A stretch of 32,819 nucleotides of DNA. It comes from Planctomycetota bacterium (GTDB lineage: Bacteria; Planctomycetota; Phycisphaerae; UBA1845; Fen-1342). Under the pieces are notes generated by a model, which worked only from the letters and a program-made list of their open reading frames with translations, searched no databases and had not been told where the DNA came from. Where the stretch lies: contig JAHJAR010000014.1 in the NCBI GenBank assembly GCA_018814045.1, positions 1 through 32,819 of the forward strand. Reading direction: 5' to 3'. Position 1 is the first letter of the stretch. Every line of letters starts with the position of its first letter. Positions 24,157-32,672 of this stretch are shown one piece after another. The translations under genes and the position numbers were made by a program.

Positions 24157-25782
24157 ATGAAGATCCGACTGACGCAGTTCAGTATGGACCTCGACTATAC
24201 CGAGAAGTCCCTGCGGCGAGCCGTCAGCCTGAGACTTGGCGTGGTCGAGTCGGCTGTGCTTTCCTGCACCGTGGTCCGCCGGTCGATCGACGCCAGGCGT
24301 CTGCACGGGCCGGTATGCTTCATACTGGCTGTCGAGGTGGAACTGCCGCACACATCCGGCGCGACAACTCCCGCGGCCTGGCAGAACATGACGGGCATCG
24401 AAATCGTTCCCGATTCGGCCCCGCCGGCGCTGGCAGCGATCCAAGCAGCCCCTTCCCGGCCGCCGCTGCCCTATGCTCCGGTGGTGGTCGGCGCGGGGCC
24501 GGCGGGCCTGCTCGCCGCCTGGCGACTGGCCCAGGGCGGATTGCAGCCGATTCTGATCGATCGCGGCGCGCCGGCTCACGAGCGACACCGCACCGTGGCG
24601 CGCTTTTGGTCGCAGGGGGTACTCGACGGCGAGAGCAATGTCCTGTTCGGCGAGGGCGGGGCCGGCCTGTACTCCGACGGCAAACTGACAACGCAGAGCA
24701 AGCTCCGCGGCCCCATGCGGACAGTCCTGGAACTGCTGGTGCAGTGCGGGGCCGACGCGTCCATCCTCATCGACGCCGAGCCGCACGTGGGCAGTGATCG
24801 CCTGGCCCAGATCGTGCCGAACTTGCGCGAGCTGATCCTTGCCAAGGGTGGGCAGGTGCGCTTTCATAGCCGACTGGAAGATCTGGAGCTGGATAGCGGG
24901 CAACTGACCGCCCTGATCGTCAACGGGCAGCGGATCGCGACGCGACACTGCCTGCTGGCGACCGGGCATAGTGCCCGCGACGTCTACCGAATACTCCACC
25001 GCGTCGGTGTGGCGCTAACGCCGAAACCTTTCGCGGTAGGTGTCCGCATCGAGACGCCCCAGCGGCAGATCGACCAGTCGCAGTTTGGCCCGTCCGCCGG
25101 GCATCGGCGCCTGGGGGCCGCCAGCTTCCGCCTGACGCGCCGGCCGCAAGGCCGGGCCCGGGCCTGCTACTCGTTCTGTATGTGTCCCGGCGGTCTGGTC
25201 ATCGCCTGCGCGTCCTCGCCGGGAATGCTGACGACCAACGGCATGAGCCTGTCGCATCGCGCCAGCGGGTATGGCAATGCGGCTTTCCTGGTACCGGTCG
25301 AGCCGGGCGACTTTGGCGGCTCTGCCGCCGAGCCGCTGGCCGGCATCGCCTGGCAGAGCCAGATCGAGGCCAAGGCGTTCCAGGCGGGCGGATCTGACTA
25401 CTCGCTGCCGGCCTGCACGCTGCCGGACTTCCTGGCCCGGCGAACGCCCCAGTCGCTGCCGCAGGAGCGGACGCCTCTGCAAGCCACTGCGGCAGACCTG
25501 CACGCGGCGCTGCCCGATTGCGTCAGCCAGACCCTGGTGGAGGCGGTGCCACCCATGATCCGCCAGATGCGGCCGGTGGTCGTTGAGAAGTGCCTGGTCT
25601 ACGGCGCGGAGACACGCAGTTCCAGCCCGGTACGCATTAGGCGCGACGACTCGTTCCAATCGCCTTCGGCACGCGGGTTATATCCTGTCGGCGAAGGAGC
25701 AGGCTATGCGGGCGGGATCGTCACCAGCGCCATCGACGGGCTCCGCGCAGCCGAGTCGCTGCTGGCGGGCCGAGAAGGCTAG
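24157..25782 (+). CDS. FAD-dependent dehydrogenase, COG2509 type
   Basis: A 541-residue flavoprotein. An N-terminal domain of about 100 residues, with VVRRSIDARR and then ILAVEVEL, precedes the dinucleotide-binding motif VVGAGPAGLLAA (GAGPAG at 112-117). NVLFGEGGAGLYSDGKLTT (161-179), ATGHSARDVYRIL, KPFAVGVRIE and YSFCMCPGGLVI are the conserved blocks of this group. The C-terminal GLYPVGEGAGYAGGIVTSAIDGL closes the FAD site. Members are common in bacteria, but to my knowledge none has a settled substrate. Start at ATG 24157 fits the family N-terminus; GAGG is 12 bases upstream. The GTG/ATG frames further upstream run into the transposase remnant. Confidence 0.9.
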   Translation: MKIRLTQFSMDLDYTEKSLRRAVSLRLGVVESAVLSCTVVRRSIDARRLHGPVCFILAVEVELPHTSGATTPAAWQNMTGIEIVPDSAPPALAAIQAAPSRPPLPYAPVVVGAGPAGLLAAWRLAQGGLQPILIDRGAPAHERHRTVARFWSQGVLDGESNVLFGEGGAGLYSDGKLTTQSKLRGPMRTVLELLVQCGADASILIDAEPHVGSDRLAQIVPNLRELILAKGGQVRFHSRLEDLELDSGQLTALIVNGQRIATRHCLLATGHSARDVYRILHRVGVALTPKPFAVGVRIETPQRQIDQSQFGPSAGHRRLGAASFRLTRRPQGRARACYSFCMCPGGLVIACASSPGMLTTNGMSLSHRASGYGNAAFLVPVEPGDFGGSAAEPLAGIAWQSQIEAKAFQAGGSDYSLPACTLPDFLARRTPQSLPQERTPLQATAADLHAALPDCVSQTLVEAVPPMIRQMRPVVVEKCLVYGAETRSSSPVRIRRDDSFQSPSARGLYPVGEGAGYAGGIVTSAIDGLRAAESLLAGREG

Positions 25783-26092
25783 CCGCGCCCGGCCGGCCGC
25801 GTCTTTATGGGCGGCGGCCCGGAGCCGATCAACTCGTCCCAATAGCGGCCGGGCTCTGCCGGAGGCCGTAGAACGCGGGAAAAACGCTCTTTCACGACAA
25901 CGTCCGGGACGGATCCCAGACGCTACACGTCTTTTGCGGCGGACTGATAGGCCGGCACAAACAGCGGCGTCTGCCGTAGCGACGACAGAGCCACGCCCGA
26001 GGGCCTTCGGTTCTGAGTGCATGGTGCGCATCCATCACCACTTGCGAGAACGCGCTGGTGCGGATTGCTTGAGTTGAACGCGTGCGACGCCG
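25783..26092. other. Intergenic, no supported gene
   Basis: Between the flavoprotein gene (plus) and the lipoprotein gene (minus), which converge here. I see only GC-rich sequence and short frames without ribosome sites or family resemblance. No convincing hairpin with a T-run was found. Confidence 0.5.
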
Positions 26093-27121
26093 CTACGGTA
26101 TGTTGGCCCGCGGGTCGAAATCGTGTACCACCGCTCCGGATTCGTCGGTTACGCGCCAGACCATCTGGGGGAACGGCGGATCGGTGTCTTCCCGCAGGAA
26201 CACGAAGTCGATCTTCCCGCCGCGAATGAACTCGTTTTGCGTGGCGCTGTTCGCATCGACTCCGGCGGGTGCCAGGGCGTACCAGGGGTCGTTGAACCCG
26301 ATGGCGCAGCCGGTATCCTGCAACTCGTTCGGGACGCGGCGGCCGGAACCGGTGCCCAACGCGGTTGAGCCGCTCATGAAGTCCTGCTCGTCCACGTAAT
26401 AGAATGCATCCTGCTGGCAATCGGGATCGCCGGCGATAATGAGGCCGATCGCGCAGGGCTCAGGGGAATTGTCGCTGATCTTCAAGCGCGCGCCGTCGCC
26501 CGTACCGGGATTGTGGAAGATGATCAGATCCGGGGCGGGCACCTGCGTGCCGGCGCTGGTGAAGAAGCGGTCGTATGTGGCCACCGTGCCCAACGCGGGT
26601 GGAATGGCGGAGGCGAGCTGGGCCCCGCTCACGCCGCCGGCGGTGCGGAACTGCCCGCCTTCGTGGAAGTACAGCAACGCCGGGCCGTCGAAGCAGAAGT
26701 TGCCGAACTCGCGCGATGTCCCCTCGGGAATGAGCACGTAGCCGAACGACGTGTACAGGGCGACATCATCGGCACAGACCGCGCCGTCCGGATAGACGTC
26801 GCCGTTGACATAAGCGACCAGCACCAGGAAGTAGTGCACGTAGTCGCTCCGGGCCAGGTTGCTCATCGAGATGCGCACGAACTTGCGGCTCTGCACCAGC
26901 GTGCACGGATCGCTCGAGAAGCGGTCGCCTCCGGCGAACGCTGCCCCGCCCGCCTGGCCACCGGTGCCGGTCGACCCGGCCGGTACTTGCTCGCTGTAGC
27001 TGAAGAACGGCGAGCCGAAGTAACTGATCGACGAACCGCCTCCGCAGCCGGCCACCCACACCAGGGTGACAAGAGCGGCGATAGCAACGATCCCGTCCCG
27101 CTTGGAAACGCGCGTATGCAT
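26093..27121 (-). CDS. Lipoprotein of unknown function
   Basis: A 342-residue product with a lipoprotein signal: basic start, hydrophobic run IVAIAALVTLVWVAGC and acylated Cys26 (VAGC). The mature protein begins with a Gly/Ser-rich linker and then a beta-rich body, with conserved-looking cysteines and aromatic clusters such as YVHYFLVLVAYVNGDVYPDG and FYYVDEQDFMSGS. I recognise no family; the body does not look enzymatic. The ATG at 27121 has GGAG nine bases upstream. The longer in-frame extension to 27574 crosses the control region of the divergent response regulator and is rejected. Confidence 0.75.
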   Translation of the reverse strand: MHTRVSKRDGIVAIAALVTLVWVAGCGGGSSISYFGSPFFSYSEQVPAGSTGTGGQAGGAAFAGGDRFSSDPCTLVQSRKFVRISMSNLARSDYVHYFLVLVAYVNGDVYPDGAVCADDVALYTSFGYVLIPEGTSREFGNFCFDGPALLYFHEGGQFRTAGGVSGAQLASAIPPALGTVATYDRFFTSAGTQVPAPDLIIFHNPGTGDGARLKISDNSPEPCAIGLIIAGDPDCQQDAFYYVDEQDFMSGSTALGTGSGRRVPNELQDTGCAIGFNDPWYALAPAGVDANSATQNEFIRGGKIDFVFLREDTDPPFPQMVWRVTDESGAVVHDFDPRANIP

Positions 27122-27518
27122 TGAGGTAACTCCATTCGGAGGCAGAATTATCCGCAACCCAGGGACGCCGCCGCCGGCCACATTCGCGCGGCTCGCCCTG
27201 GAATCCGGGTGCTCCTCCCAAATATATACGGCCCCCGAGTTTCCGACAAGCTCAAGCCCAGGTGGCCGCCGGGCGGGAGCAACTGCTGCGAAGCGGGCGC
27301 GCCGGTAACGCCGACGTTGCCGCGCGCCAATGGAAGCAAGGCCGTTATAGGACAGAAAGCGCCAGTCCCCGCAGCAGCCCACCGCGTCCGCGCTCGGCAG
27401 CGGATGCCACCGTACTTCGCACCGGGACCTGGCTCGCGACTGATTTGCGGATGTGTGATTTGCATCGGCTGCGGGTTTGGGCGAAACTGCCCGTGCTGCA
27501 TTTCGATCGGAGTGACAA
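27122..27518. other. Divergent intergenic region, promoters expected
   Basis: This 397-base region separates the lipoprotein gene (minus) from the response regulator (plus), so promoters for both should lie here. I could not pick out a convincing -35/-10 pair or operator. Reading frames in it are arginine-rich and look noncoding. Confidence 0.4.
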
Positions 27519-27965
27519 ATGAGTGCAGATGAGCACGACATCCCGGCCTCGAAAGTCCTGATCGCGGATGACAACCCGCAGATCCTGGAGCTGTTGGAAG
27601 CGTATCTGGAGCCACTGCCGGTGAAGGTGTCGGTTGCGGCTGATGGGCAAGCGACGCTGACTGCGGTGGAGCGTGAGCAGCCCGACCTGGTGCTGCTGGA
27701 CGTAATGATGCCGAAGCGCAGCGGCTTCGAGGTCTGTCGCTTGCTGAAAGACGATCCGCGCTACCGCGACATACCGATCGTGATGATCACGGCCCTAAAC
27801 GAGGTGGGCGACATGGAACGCGGCCGCGAGTGCGGGGCCGATGATTTCATCACCAAACCGGTGAACAAGATCCAGCTTCTGGAGCGCGTGCGCAACCTGC
27901 TTCGTCTGCGCCACCTGAAATCATCGCTCGACGGCCACGCCTCCGAAGACGAGCAACAGCAATAG
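27519..27965 (+). CDS. Single-domain response regulator (CheY-like receiver)
   Basis: A 148-residue receiver domain with no output domain. It holds all the phosphorylation residues: the acidic pair Asp17-Asp18, the phosphoacceptor Asp61 in LLDVMMP, Thr91 in MITALN and Lys113 in ITKPVN. Such proteins relay phosphate from a histidine kinase to other proteins rather than to DNA. The ATG at 27519 has GGAG seven bases upstream. No kinase gene is adjacent in the window, so its partner is elsewhere. The C-terminal tail is acidic and glutamine-rich. Confidence 0.94.
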   Translation: MSADEHDIPASKVLIADDNPQILELLEAYLEPLPVKVSVAADGQATLTAVEREQPDLVLLDVMMPKRSGFEVCRLLKDDPRYRDIPIVMITALNEVGDMERGRECGADDFITKPVNKIQLLERVRNLLRLRHLKSSLDGHASEDEQQQ

Positions 27966-27970
27966 CCCCA

Positions 27971-27993
27971 CCGCCGAAGCTACACTTTGGCGG
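27971..27993 (+). terminator. Hairpin after the response regulator
   Basis: CCGCCGAA and TTTGGCGG form an eight-base stem (one G-T pair) around a seven-base loop, just after the stop at 27965. There is no T-run, so it is only a candidate terminator. Confidence 0.4.
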
Positions 27994-28222
27994 CCGGGTC
28001 CCCGGGGCACCCGCCGTAAGTGGGTGAGATTGGGGCACGTTATCGGTCCTTGCCGACGCCGCCCACGCGTGTCCAAACCTGTCTTGGTTCGGGTTTTGCT
28101 TGCGGGTTTCGGCAGTACCCGGTAACATTCTCAGTGTGAGCCCGGCATCCTGACAGGCCCCGCCTCCTTGCAGGCCGGCGCCGCATTGGGTCGAATCGAT
28201 GTTCGACGCAGGGAGAACCGAA

Positions 28223-29254
28223 ATGAGAGTCCCGGGTGTTGAGCGAACGGGGATGAAAGGTTTCACCCTTATCGAGCTCCTGGTCGTCGTCGCGATCATA
28301 GCGCTGCTTATGTCCATCCTCCTCCCCAGCTTGCACGGCGCGCGCGAGCGGACCAAACGCACGCTGTGCTCGGCTAACCTGCGCTCCCTCGGCCAGGCCG
28401 CCGGCTCATGCTCCACCGAGAACCGCGGCTACAGCCCGACCTGGGATGATGGCGGCTATCGCGACCACTTCCTCGGTGGAAACCGCGAGTACGTCATGTA
28501 CACCTGGGCCGATGTGCTCTTCGACCTGGGATTCCTCGGCGACATCAAAGTCGTGCTTTGCCCCAACGACAAACGGCCCGACGACGTCGCCGCGGCGCGC
28601 GGCCAATCCTGGGGATTCAGCTTCGTCGACAACTTCGGCGTAGACGAGAAGAAGACCTACGGCGTCCGTAGCAGCTACGGCCTGAACTCGCTGATGCACT
28701 ACAACCAGCCCGGCGACAAGTTCGAGGATGCGGCCCGACAGGTCTACGCCATGGAAGGCTGGTGGACCTGGTTTGGGAATATCAACGCGGCCTGGCTGAC
28801 GTTCGTAAAGTGGCGGGGCTTTGGGCCGGATCCGACGACCTGGCCATCCTGGGAGGCGACCATGGTTGCCTGGCGGCATCCGCCCGACCTGGCCTCCAAC
28901 GTCCTTTACGTCGATGGTCACGTCTCGCTGCTGGCACCGCTCGATCCGCCTTCACTCGCAGAGTTGAAGACCAAGACAGTCGACTCGGGGCGGACGTTCA
29001 CCTGGTTGCCCGGCGAACACAACGTGCGGTTCGACTGGCTGAAGTATGACGACCCTGGATACCCCGGGGCAATCGAGTATTTCAACGGGCGCTACCCCGA
29101 CTTCACAAAAACCGATGGCAAACCGGTGATCGATCTGCCAAACAAGCAACTGGATTTCATGCCGCCGGACTATCCGCCCGAGTTGAGCTGCAACTACCGG
29201 ACATACAAGCGTATCTGGCAGAAGTTGCCGGCGCGACCCGTGGACAGGAAGTAG
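28223..29254 (+). CDS. Type II secretion/pilin-like pseudopilin with H-x-DG motif (copy 2)
   Basis: A 343-residue protein with a prepilin leader (cleavage after the Gly of MKG) followed by [20 protein letters not shown]. The C-terminal half has a histidine and then '[10 protein letters not shown]'. This is the H-X9-DG-type tail, although 11 residues rather than nine separate the His and the Asp-Gly. ATG 28223 has GGGAG nine bases upstream; ATG 28253 is an alternative. The body is rich in tryptophan and tyrosine ([14 protein letters not shown]), unlike copy 1, so the two share only the leader and tail. It is followed seven bases later by a zinc-ribbon membrane protein, the reverse of the order around copy 1. 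Confidence 0.88.
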   Translation: MRVPGVERTGMKGFTLIELLVVVAIIALLMSILLPSLHGARERTKRTLCSANLRSLGQAAGSCSTENRGYSPTWDDGGYRDHFLGGNREYVMYTWADVLFDLGFLGDIKVVLCPNDKRPDDVAAARGQSWGFSFVDNFGVDEKKTYGVRSSYGLNSLMHYNQPGDKFEDAARQVYAMEGWWTWFGNINAAWLTFVKWRGFGPDPTTWPSWEATMVAWRHPPDLASNVLYVDGHVSLLAPLDPPSLAELKTKTVDSGRTFTWLPGEHNVRFDWLKYDDPGYPGAIEYFNGRYPDFTKTDGKPVIDLPNKQLDFMPPDYPPELSCNYRTYKRIWQKLPARPVDRK

Positions 29255-29261
29255 GCCGGGT

Positions 29262-29672
29262 ATGAGCAAAGAGAAGAAAAACCTGGCGCTGGGCGCGGTT
29301 GCGGTGGTCGTGCTGGCCGCGGCGGCGTTCATGCTGTTCCAAAGCAGGTCTACGGCCGAGCTTCCGTCGCAGTTTGTGGCCGACGCTGTCTGCCTGGCGT
29401 GCGGGAGCGAAGTGCAGGCGAATCGCGAGCTGACCGATCGGCCGCCGTGGAAATGCCCCGGCTGTGGCGAAAGGGCGGTTTGTCCGTGGATGTACTGCTA
29501 CGACTGTCAGCGCCGGTTTGTTCCGGCACCGATTAAGCATGAGGGCGAGCCGCCGACCATGCCGGCGATTGCCGCCTGCCCACAGTGTGGCGGCACGTCG
29601 ACGGGTTCGTACGTGGCCGAGGATCCGGACCAGGTTGTGCAGGGTGATTTGCCATTGCCGAAGTGGCCTTAG
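29262..29672 (+). CDS. Membrane-anchored multi-CxxC zinc-ribbon protein (copy 2)
   Basis: A 136-residue protein with one transmembrane segment right after a lysine-rich start (NLALGAVAVVVLAAAAFMLF), then a cysteine-rich domain: CLACG, CPGCGE, CYDC and CPQCG. The spacing and the motif CGERAVxxxMxCxxC mirror copy 1 at 10083, so they are homologous. It probably binds two zinc ions. It begins seven bases after the pseudopilin stop and is surely in the same transcript. Function unknown; association with a pseudopilin in both places suggests a linked role in pilin handling or signalling at the membrane. Confidence 0.8.
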   Translation: MSKEKKNLALGAVAVVVLAAAAFMLFQSRSTAELPSQFVADAVCLACGSEVQANRELTDRPPWKCPGCGERAVCPWMYCYDCQRRFVPAPIKHEGEPPTMPAIAACPQCGGTSTGSYVAEDPDQVVQGDLPLPKWP

Positions 29673-29785
29673 GCCCACGGCGCGAGTTGTCTAGTTCGCT
29701 TGGTGTTGAAAGGGGAAGATGAAGTTGGGCGGGCACCGGATGGTGACTGCGGGGGCCGAGAGAGAAGAAGCGCTCCAGCACTCTT

Positions 29786-29804
29786 CCCGCGGATATTCCG
29801 CGGG
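29786..29804. promoter_or_regulatory. Perfect palindrome upstream of the dockerin protein gene
   Basis: CCCGCGGA and TCCGCGGG are perfect arms around a three-base centre. It lies in the 368-base gap before the gene at 30041. It could be an operator or a hairpin ending the pseudopilin transcript. Confidence 0.45.
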
Positions 29805-29941
29805 CAACGTTGCGACGAGTGTTGGATGTTTTTGTCTTTGCCAGGGGTCGCGCGCGTTTACCGCGGCGGTTGCCCCGGGTGGAGCGTTGAGTTGACGGAG
29901 ACGGGTTGAGGCGAGCACGTCCTTGCCCGCGTGGTGGCCAT

Positions 29942-29990
29942 ACCCACCCAGCGGACCGCACGTGGCGGTCCGCCCATCGGGATGGTGGGT
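29942..29990. repeat. Second three-way-junction repeat
   Basis: Outer arms ACCCA and TGGGT enclose a nine-base hairpin (GCGGACCGC with GCGGTCCGC) and a short CCATC/GATGG hairpin. The plan matches the element at 15761, although the sequence differs. It lies about 50 bases before the start codon of the secreted protein at 30041 and may be in its leader. I see no supported gene in 29673-30040. Confidence 0.55.
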
Positions 29991-30040
29991 CGTGGCGGAA
30001 CAGGGTTCTTGCGTCCGCTCTAAGGACGGAGGGTGGTGCG

Positions 30041-32407
30041 ATGCTACAGACGATATGGCGAATGAGCCTGACGGCCTTGGTGGTCTGCCTGGCGGCTGGT
30101 CCCGCGGCGCTGGCTCAGGACAATCTGGAAGGACCGTGGCCGACCATTCACGCTGACAACTACGGTCGTATGCGGACGAACGAGATCATCGTCCCGTTCG
30201 GTACCGGCACCGGTGCCCAGGAGGGCTGGCGGCTCAACGCCGCCGTCTATGGAGCGGATCGCCCCGGCGGACGTGGCTCGTTGGTCTTCGATGTCGCCGG
30301 GAACATTTACTGGCGTACAACGTTGGGCAACAACAAGCTGATCTCGGTGGCAACCGACGGCTCGCTGCGCTGGGTCGCCAAGGCCGCCGGCGGAGCCAGT
30401 GATTTCGTATTCGGCGATGGCTGGAACTCCGCCTCGCCGGTCGTCGGCGAGCAGCGCGTCTATGCCCTGGGGGCGGGGGCCTATGGCGGAGGGGGCGAAC
30501 CGGTCATCGCGGCCTTCAGCAAGGTTGACGGCAGCCTGATCTGGGAAACCCTGTTGACGGATGAGCCGCCCTGGACCAACGACGGGCAGGTCACGCCCGC
30601 GCTGTACGACGGCAAGCTGTACGTGCTCGGTGAGAGCGACAGCTTCTACTCGCGCGTCTACCAGATTGATGCCGCCACCGGCAACATCGATTGGGTTAGT
30701 GACCCCTTCGACATGATCTATTCGGTCAGCGGTCAGATGGTCTTCGTGCCGAACGTTTTCCCGGATGACGACCACGGCCTGTATTTCCAGGCTACGAACG
30801 GCGACGGCCTGGAAGGCCTCGAGGAGATTCACGGCATCAAGATCGATCCCGATCCGACCACTGGCGGAGCGACGCAGGCCTGGCAGGCCCAGGGCGGGGG
30901 ACCGGTGGCACGCAGCCACCTGATTTACAACCCCTACGCGCCCGGCAGCGGCGGCGTCGGACGCATCTACGCCCACACCTGGAATGACTGGGGCGCCACC
31001 ATGTACGCCTACGACCCCATCACGGGAGCCACGTTCAACAGCGGCGGCCAGCAGCCGTCCGGCGGGCACGGCTTCTACGATGTCGGCGGCGTCGATTGGG
31101 ATGACGAGACCATCATCGCCGGTGGTTTCGATGGCCGCTTCGGTCTCTACCTCGACAACGGCGACGACACCTTCACCGTTGACATGGCGCAGTTCAACTC
31201 CTGGTTCGGCGAGCCGCGCGTGCTGGGGCAGATCGTCAAGGACTGTGGCGGCAACACCGTGATGATCACGGGCACCAACAGCCGCAGCGATCTCGGCGGC
31301 GACTACGATGCCCGCGTCATCGTGGCCAACCTCACGACGGCCCTGAAAGGCGGCTTCGACGACGGGCCGGTGTTGGTCGACGACATCGAATTCCTGGTCA
31401 CGAACGACATCAACAGCGACCCGAGCACGTGGACGAGCATCTACGCCTACAGCTTCGATGCCCTGGCGGTCGGCCCGATCGATGGTCAAGCGTATGGTCC
31501 CGGTTATGTGGCCGGTTCGTGGCTGGGAGTCATCGACTATGACGACGACCAGATCGGCCCGGATATCGTCGACAACCTGCCCGGCGGGCGTCCCGGCAAG
31601 GCCGTCTTGCAGGATCCGTCCGGCGCCGACGGCACCATCTGGTTCGAGGGCTGGCCGTTCGCCAACGTCGTCGATCCGCTCGATCCGGCGAGCCCGGCGT
31701 ACGGCTACGAGTACGTCATCATGCGTTGGTGGCAGTACCGCACGGACCTGACCGACAACGTGCGGGCCTACGGCAGCTACAGCTTCGATAATGCCCTCGC
31801 CTGGGACATCGACCGCAAGTACCACGCCCTCGGCGGTGCCGGCCCGACCGCACCGCAGGCCATCGAGCAGTGGCAGAAGGTCGAACGCCTGCTCTACTTC
31901 GATCCGTCGATAGTCGAGAACACGGCGCGCATTCGCGTGGACGACGCCGAGGACGATCCCGGCGCTGCTCCCGCACCGTTCCCGATCTTGTCGCGGGTCG
32001 ACTACATTGACTTCAGCATCGACGCGACTTCGGTAACCGACGCGTACAACGAGCCAATGGTCGAGTATGCCACCGGCGTCGTTGCGGATCACGCCTTCAC
32101 CATTCGCGGCGGGCCCCTGCTCGGACCGTCCACCGAGGACGAAGACGGCAAGATCTACTACTTCGACGGCAACACGCGCGAGCTAGTGGCTCTGATTCCG
32201 GTCACCGTCAAGGGTGACTCGAACTGCGACGACGTCGTCAACGGATTCGACATCGACGCGTTTGTGCTGGCGTTGATCGGGCAGGCCGAGTGGGAGGCCA
32301 TGTACGCGTGCGACTACATCGGAGCCAACGACCTCAACAATGACGGAGTGGTGAACGGCTTCGACATCGACGCCTTCATTGGCAGGCTCCAGGGAGACTG
32401 TCGGTAA
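30041..32407 (+). CDS. Secreted PQQ-propeller protein with C-terminal dockerin-like repeats
   Basis: A 788-residue exported protein. The signal peptide ends at AALAQD (about residue 26). The first half has PQQ/outer-membrane-assembly-like propeller features: alternating tryptophan-rich strands with 'GSLRWVAKA', 'GSLIWETLL', 'GNIDWVSDP' and 'LYDGKLYVLG'. A beta-sandwich middle follows. The last 65 residues hold two copies of a calcium-binding-like loop, DSNCDDVVNGFDIDAF and DLNNDGVVNGFDIDAF, typical of dockerin type I-like tails in planctomycete exported proteins, here with cysteines beside each copy. GGAGG lies eight bases before the ATG at 30041; the 45 codons upstream look noncoding. The tail may dock the protein to a partner or the surface. 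Confidence 0.88.
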   Translation: MLQTIWRMSLTALVVCLAAGPAALAQDNLEGPWPTIHADNYGRMRTNEIIVPFGTGTGAQEGWRLNAAVYGADRPGGRGSLVFDVAGNIYWRTTLGNNKLISVATDGSLRWVAKAAGGASDFVFGDGWNSASPVVGEQRVYALGAGAYGGGGEPVIAAFSKVDGSLIWETLLTDEPPWTNDGQVTPALYDGKLYVLGESDSFYSRVYQIDAATGNIDWVSDPFDMIYSVSGQMVFVPNVFPDDDHGLYFQATNGDGLEGLEEIHGIKIDPDPTTGGATQAWQAQGGGPVARSHLIYNPYAPGSGGVGRIYAHTWNDWGATMYAYDPITGATFNSGGQQPSGGHGFYDVGGVDWDDETIIAGGFDGRFGLYLDNGDDTFTVDMAQFNSWFGEPRVLGQIVKDCGGNTVMITGTNSRSDLGGDYDARVIVANLTTALKGGFDDGPVLVDDIEFLVTNDINSDPSTWTSIYAYSFDALAVGPIDGQAYGPGYVAGSWLGVIDYDDDQIGPDIVDNLPGGRPGKAVLQDPSGADGTIWFEGWPFANVVDPLDPASPAYGYEYVIMRWWQYRTDLTDNVRAYGSYSFDNALAWDIDRKYHALGGAGPTAPQAIEQWQKVERLLYFDPSIVENTARIRVDDAEDDPGAAPAPFPILSRVDYIDFSIDATSVTDAYNEPMVEYATGVVADHAFTIRGGPLLGPSTEDEDGKIYYFDGNTRELVALIPVTVKGDSNCDDVVNGFDIDAFVLALIGQAEWEAMYACDYIGANDLNNDGVVNGFDIDAFIGRLQGDCR

Positions 32408-32434
32408 CAGAGTTTCGTGGTAGGGGGAACGCGT

Positions 32435-32463
32435 GCAGGCCGGCGCACCCAGCGCCGGCCTGC
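32435..32463 (+). terminator. Strong hairpin terminator after the dockerin protein
   Basis: GCAGGCCGGCGC and GCGCCGGCCTGC form a perfect 12-base stem around the loop ACCCA, 27 bases after the stop codon. It is followed by GTGTTT, a short T-rich tail, so it is a good factor-independent terminator candidate. Confidence 0.75.
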
Positions 32464-32538
32464 GTGTTTACGTTGCCCGCCGAGATTGACCGCGCGGCGC
32501 GCGATCTCAGCGACCGGCTGGTGGGCGATGCAGATCGA

Positions 32539-32672
32539 GAGCGCCTAACAAGACCGAGCCGCGAGCGCGAGTGAGCGCATTCCCGAGCCGCGACCGTCAG
32601 GGAGCGGTTGCCAGAGCCGGCCGGTCCGCTCGCTTGCGCTTGCGCTCGCGGCTGAAGCTCTGTTAGTCGCTC
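32539..32672. repeat. About 134-bp element with long inverted ends
   Basis: The ends GAGCGCCTAACA (32539-32550) and TGTTAGTCGCTC (32661-32672) are inverted with one mismatch. Inside them GAGCCGCGAGCGCGAGTGAGCG (from 32556) mirrors CGCTCGCTTGCGCTTGCG near 32627, and internal copies of CCGAGCCGCGA occur twice. It has no open reading frame. It looks like a REP- or MITE-like intergenic repeat. Confidence 0.6.

Noticed and set aside
25923-26420. Minus-strand frame of about 165 codons
   Set aside because: It overlaps the end of the lipoprotein gene in another frame. The C-terminal segment looks protein-like at a glance but has no motif that I could name.
29700-29909. Small plus-strand frame after the zinc-ribbon gene
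   Set aside because: No ribosome site that fits, it spans the palindrome at 29786, and it shows no family resemblance.
30044-32092. Long open frame of about 680 codons opposite the dockerin protein gene
   Set aside because: It mirrors a high-GC gene in the antisense strand. The plus-strand gene has a signal peptide, a ribosome site and a dockerin tail, while the antisense product is Val/Arg/Ala-rich without domains.
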